DNA of 7,474 bases from NCBI GenBank assembly GCA_964598695.1, contig CAZRDB010000226.1, forward strand, positions 1 through 7,474, read 5' to 3'. Numbering within the stretch: the first letter of the stretch is position 1; every line of letters begins with the position of its first letter. A program made the position numbers and the translations under genes. Origin of the DNA: CAZRDB01 sp964598695. GTDB taxonomy: Bacteria; Armatimonadota; Zipacnadia; UBA1398. The notes below the pieces were generated by a model that did no database searches, had not been told where the DNA came from, and saw only the letters and a program-made list of their open reading frames with translations. Below are positions 6,154 to 7,474 of the stretch, one piece after another.

Positions 6154-7474
6154 TCAGAACCCCCAGGCCGGTTGCGGCAAGACGCCGGACGGCCGCAGTA
6201 CCATCGGCAGGGCATTGGCCGTCATCAGCGCGCCGCAGGCCGCCAGGTCCATCTCTCCATCGCCGGAGGGGATCATCGCCACCAGGTCCGGCTCGGCGTC
6301 GCCGACAGCCGCGCCCAGGATGTCCACGGCGCGGACCGCCTCGAGTCGCACGGAACGCTCCGGGTCGTGCAGGAGCCGTCGTAGCGCGGGCGCCAAGCTC
6401 ACGGCGGTGGGGCCGAGTGCCGCGGCGCCGCGGGCGCAGGCGGCCCGTACGCGTGGGTCGGGGTCCTCGAGGCGTCCAGCGAGGTACTCGACCGATACCG
6501 AGTTCAGCGCCCGCAGTGCGCGGTCGGCCGTCGGCCCGTCTGGGTCGGCGAGGCAGTCGACGGCCAGCCGAGACTGCTCGCGCGTGCTTGCCGTGACGGC
6601 GAGCAGCGCGGCGAACGCCGCCTCGCCGACGGTCACGGCAGGGCGATCCGGGATCACCCGGCGCCCGAGTGCCCCCATCCACTCCGCGTCAGGGGGGAAG
6701 CGCCAGTCGAGTGAGGCCGGCGGGGCAACTGCGGCGGCGTCCCCGAGCAGCCCGCGGAGTTGTGCCTCGAAGCCGTTCGCCACGATGCGGCGACCCGAGA
6801 TCAGCGAGCAGACGTCGGCACGCACCTGCGGCTCGGGATGTTCGAGCAGGCGGGCCAGCAGGTCGTCGGCACCGTCGGGGCCCGGGTAGCCCAGGAGAGC
6901 GCGTGCCGCGGCCCCCCTCACCGACGGGCTCGGGTCGTTGCCCACGAGTCGGTCGAGGGTCGAACGCAGCTTCTCGGTGTCGCTCATCTGGCGGCTCCCG
7001 ACGCTCAGCGCGAGACGCAGGCCCTCGAGCCGCACCTCCTCGGCAGGGTCTGCCAGTGCGGCGTCGGTCGCGCTCGCACGCTGGGCGCCGATGGAGCGGC
7101 GCTGCAGGCCGCGGAGCGCGGCGCACCGCACGGCGGGATCGGCGTGGGCGAGGAGCGGTTGCGAGGCCTCAATGGCGTAGGAGCCGGCCTCGACGGGTCC
7201 GAGCGAGCGTGGCGCGAAGCCCATGTAGGGGGTCTCTGACCAGGCGGCGAGCGACCAGCCCTCCGCGGCGATGAGCAGCAGGCGTCGGACCTCGCCGTCA
7301 CCCAGGTTGGCGAGTAGTGCGAGCGTCGCCTCGCGGTCGGCCTCGTTCCGCGCGTGCGAGGTGCTCAGCAGGGCTGCTGCTGCCGCTACCGTGAGCGGGT
7401 CCGGAGCGTCCAGTTGGGCTCGGCATCGCCCCGCGATTGCCGTGCCCGGTGTCCCCTTGCCCGCGAGGACCCGC
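6154..7474 (-). CDS. HEAT-repeat protein, partial (N-terminus outside window)
   Basis: The minus-strand frame ending at TGA 6154-6156 is open to the right edge, giving 439 visible residues; the ATG at 7224 is residue 84 of these and is probably internal, since coding-like helical sequence continues upstream of it. Repeats have the HEAT/PBS-lyase form 'L-L-x-D-P-x-x-x-V-R-x-x-A-x-x-A-L': 107-123 (LLAHADPAVRCAALRGL), 139-155, 175-194 (LVGNDPSPSVRGAAARALLG), 206-222 (ARLLEHPEPQVRADVC), 303-323, 331-353 (LAGRLEDPDPRVRAACARGA) and 363-386 (LRRLLHDPERSVRLEAVRAV). A repeat-poor stretch at about 245-280 (PASLDWRFPPDAEW) splits them into two blocks. Such superhelices bind proteins or act as scaffolds; no catalytic motif is visible. 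The hydrolase gene begins 96 nt downstream on the same strand. Whether an exported N-terminus or other domain exists lies outside the window. Confidence 0.85.
   Translation of the reverse strand, partial: RVLAGKGTPGTAIAGRCRAQLDAPDPLTVAAAAALLSTSHARNEADREATLALLANLGDGEVRRLLLIAAEGWSLAAWSETPYMGFAPRSLGPVEAGSYAIEASQPLLAHADPAVRCAALRGLQRRSIGAQRASATDAALADPAEEVRLEGLRLALSVGSRQMSDTEKLRSTLDRLVGNDPSPSVRGAAARALLGYPGPDGADDLLARLLEHPEPQVRADVCSLISGRRIVANGFEAQLRGLLGDAAAVAPPASLDWRFPPDAEWMGALGRRVIPDRPAVTVGEAAFAALLAVTASTREQSRLAVDCLADPDGPTADRALRALNSVSVEYLAGRLEDPDPRVRAACARGAAALGPTAVSLAPALRRLLHDPERSVRLEAVRAVDILGAAVGDAEPDLVAMIPSGDGEMDLAACGALMTANALPMVLRPSGVLPQPAWGF

Noticed and set aside
5470..6384. Plus-strand frame of 304 codons across the hydrolase gene
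   Set aside because: It is an antisense shadow of the SGNH hydrolase and HEAT gene end; no motif and no supporting ribosome site.
7222..7224. ATG as the start of the HEAT-repeat protein
   Set aside because: The frame stays open to the window edge and continues as helical, repeat-like sequence (e.g. EVRRLLLIAA), with no ribosome site before this ATG, so it is treated as internal.

Overview
The window comes from a very GC-rich (about 70% by eye) bacterial chromosome. A secretory signal peptide, a probable lipoprotein with a beta-propeller, a 15-segment sodium:solute symporter, an Ig-like exported protein and a HEAT-repeat protein together suggest a free-living, diderm-type bacterium. I favour Planctomycetota, Armatimonadota or a related lineage, but no marker gene here settles this. 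There is no rRNA, tRNA, CRISPR array, transposase, phage gene or attachment site.

Layout: (1) 1-1254, minus strand: the N-terminal 418 codons of an exported protein with two Ig-like domains and a long Pro/Ala-rich tail that runs off the left edge. (2) 1255-1501: a divergent intergenic region. (3) 1502-2530, plus strand: a lysine-free, YncE-like beta-propeller with a lipoprotein-type signal. (4) 2596-3615, plus strand: aroF, a class I DAHP synthase with an N-terminal regulatory domain and all expected metal ligands. (5) 3578-5392, minus strand: a sodium:solute symporter whose last codons overlap the 3' end of aroF on the opposite strand. (6) 5428-6057, minus strand: a cytoplasmic SGNH/GDSL hydrolase, 35 nt upstream of the symporter. 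(7) 6154-7474, minus strand: the C-terminal 439 residues of a HEAT-repeat protein that starts beyond the right edge.

Functional reading: aroF commits carbon to the shikimate pathway and looks like an isolated biosynthetic gene. The hydrolase and symporter form a probable two-gene transcription unit, consistent with uptake of a small (possibly acylated) solute and its intracellular de-esterification; the substrate cannot be read from sequence. The Ig, propeller and HEAT proteins are repeat-type scaffolds of unknown partner. Overall this is an ordinary housekeeping/accessory region and I do not see a convincing new multi-gene system. The most interesting local signals are a long stem that would pair the hydrolase start codon with its own leader, the antisense gene-end overlap, and an apparent substitution at a sodium-site position of the symporter.
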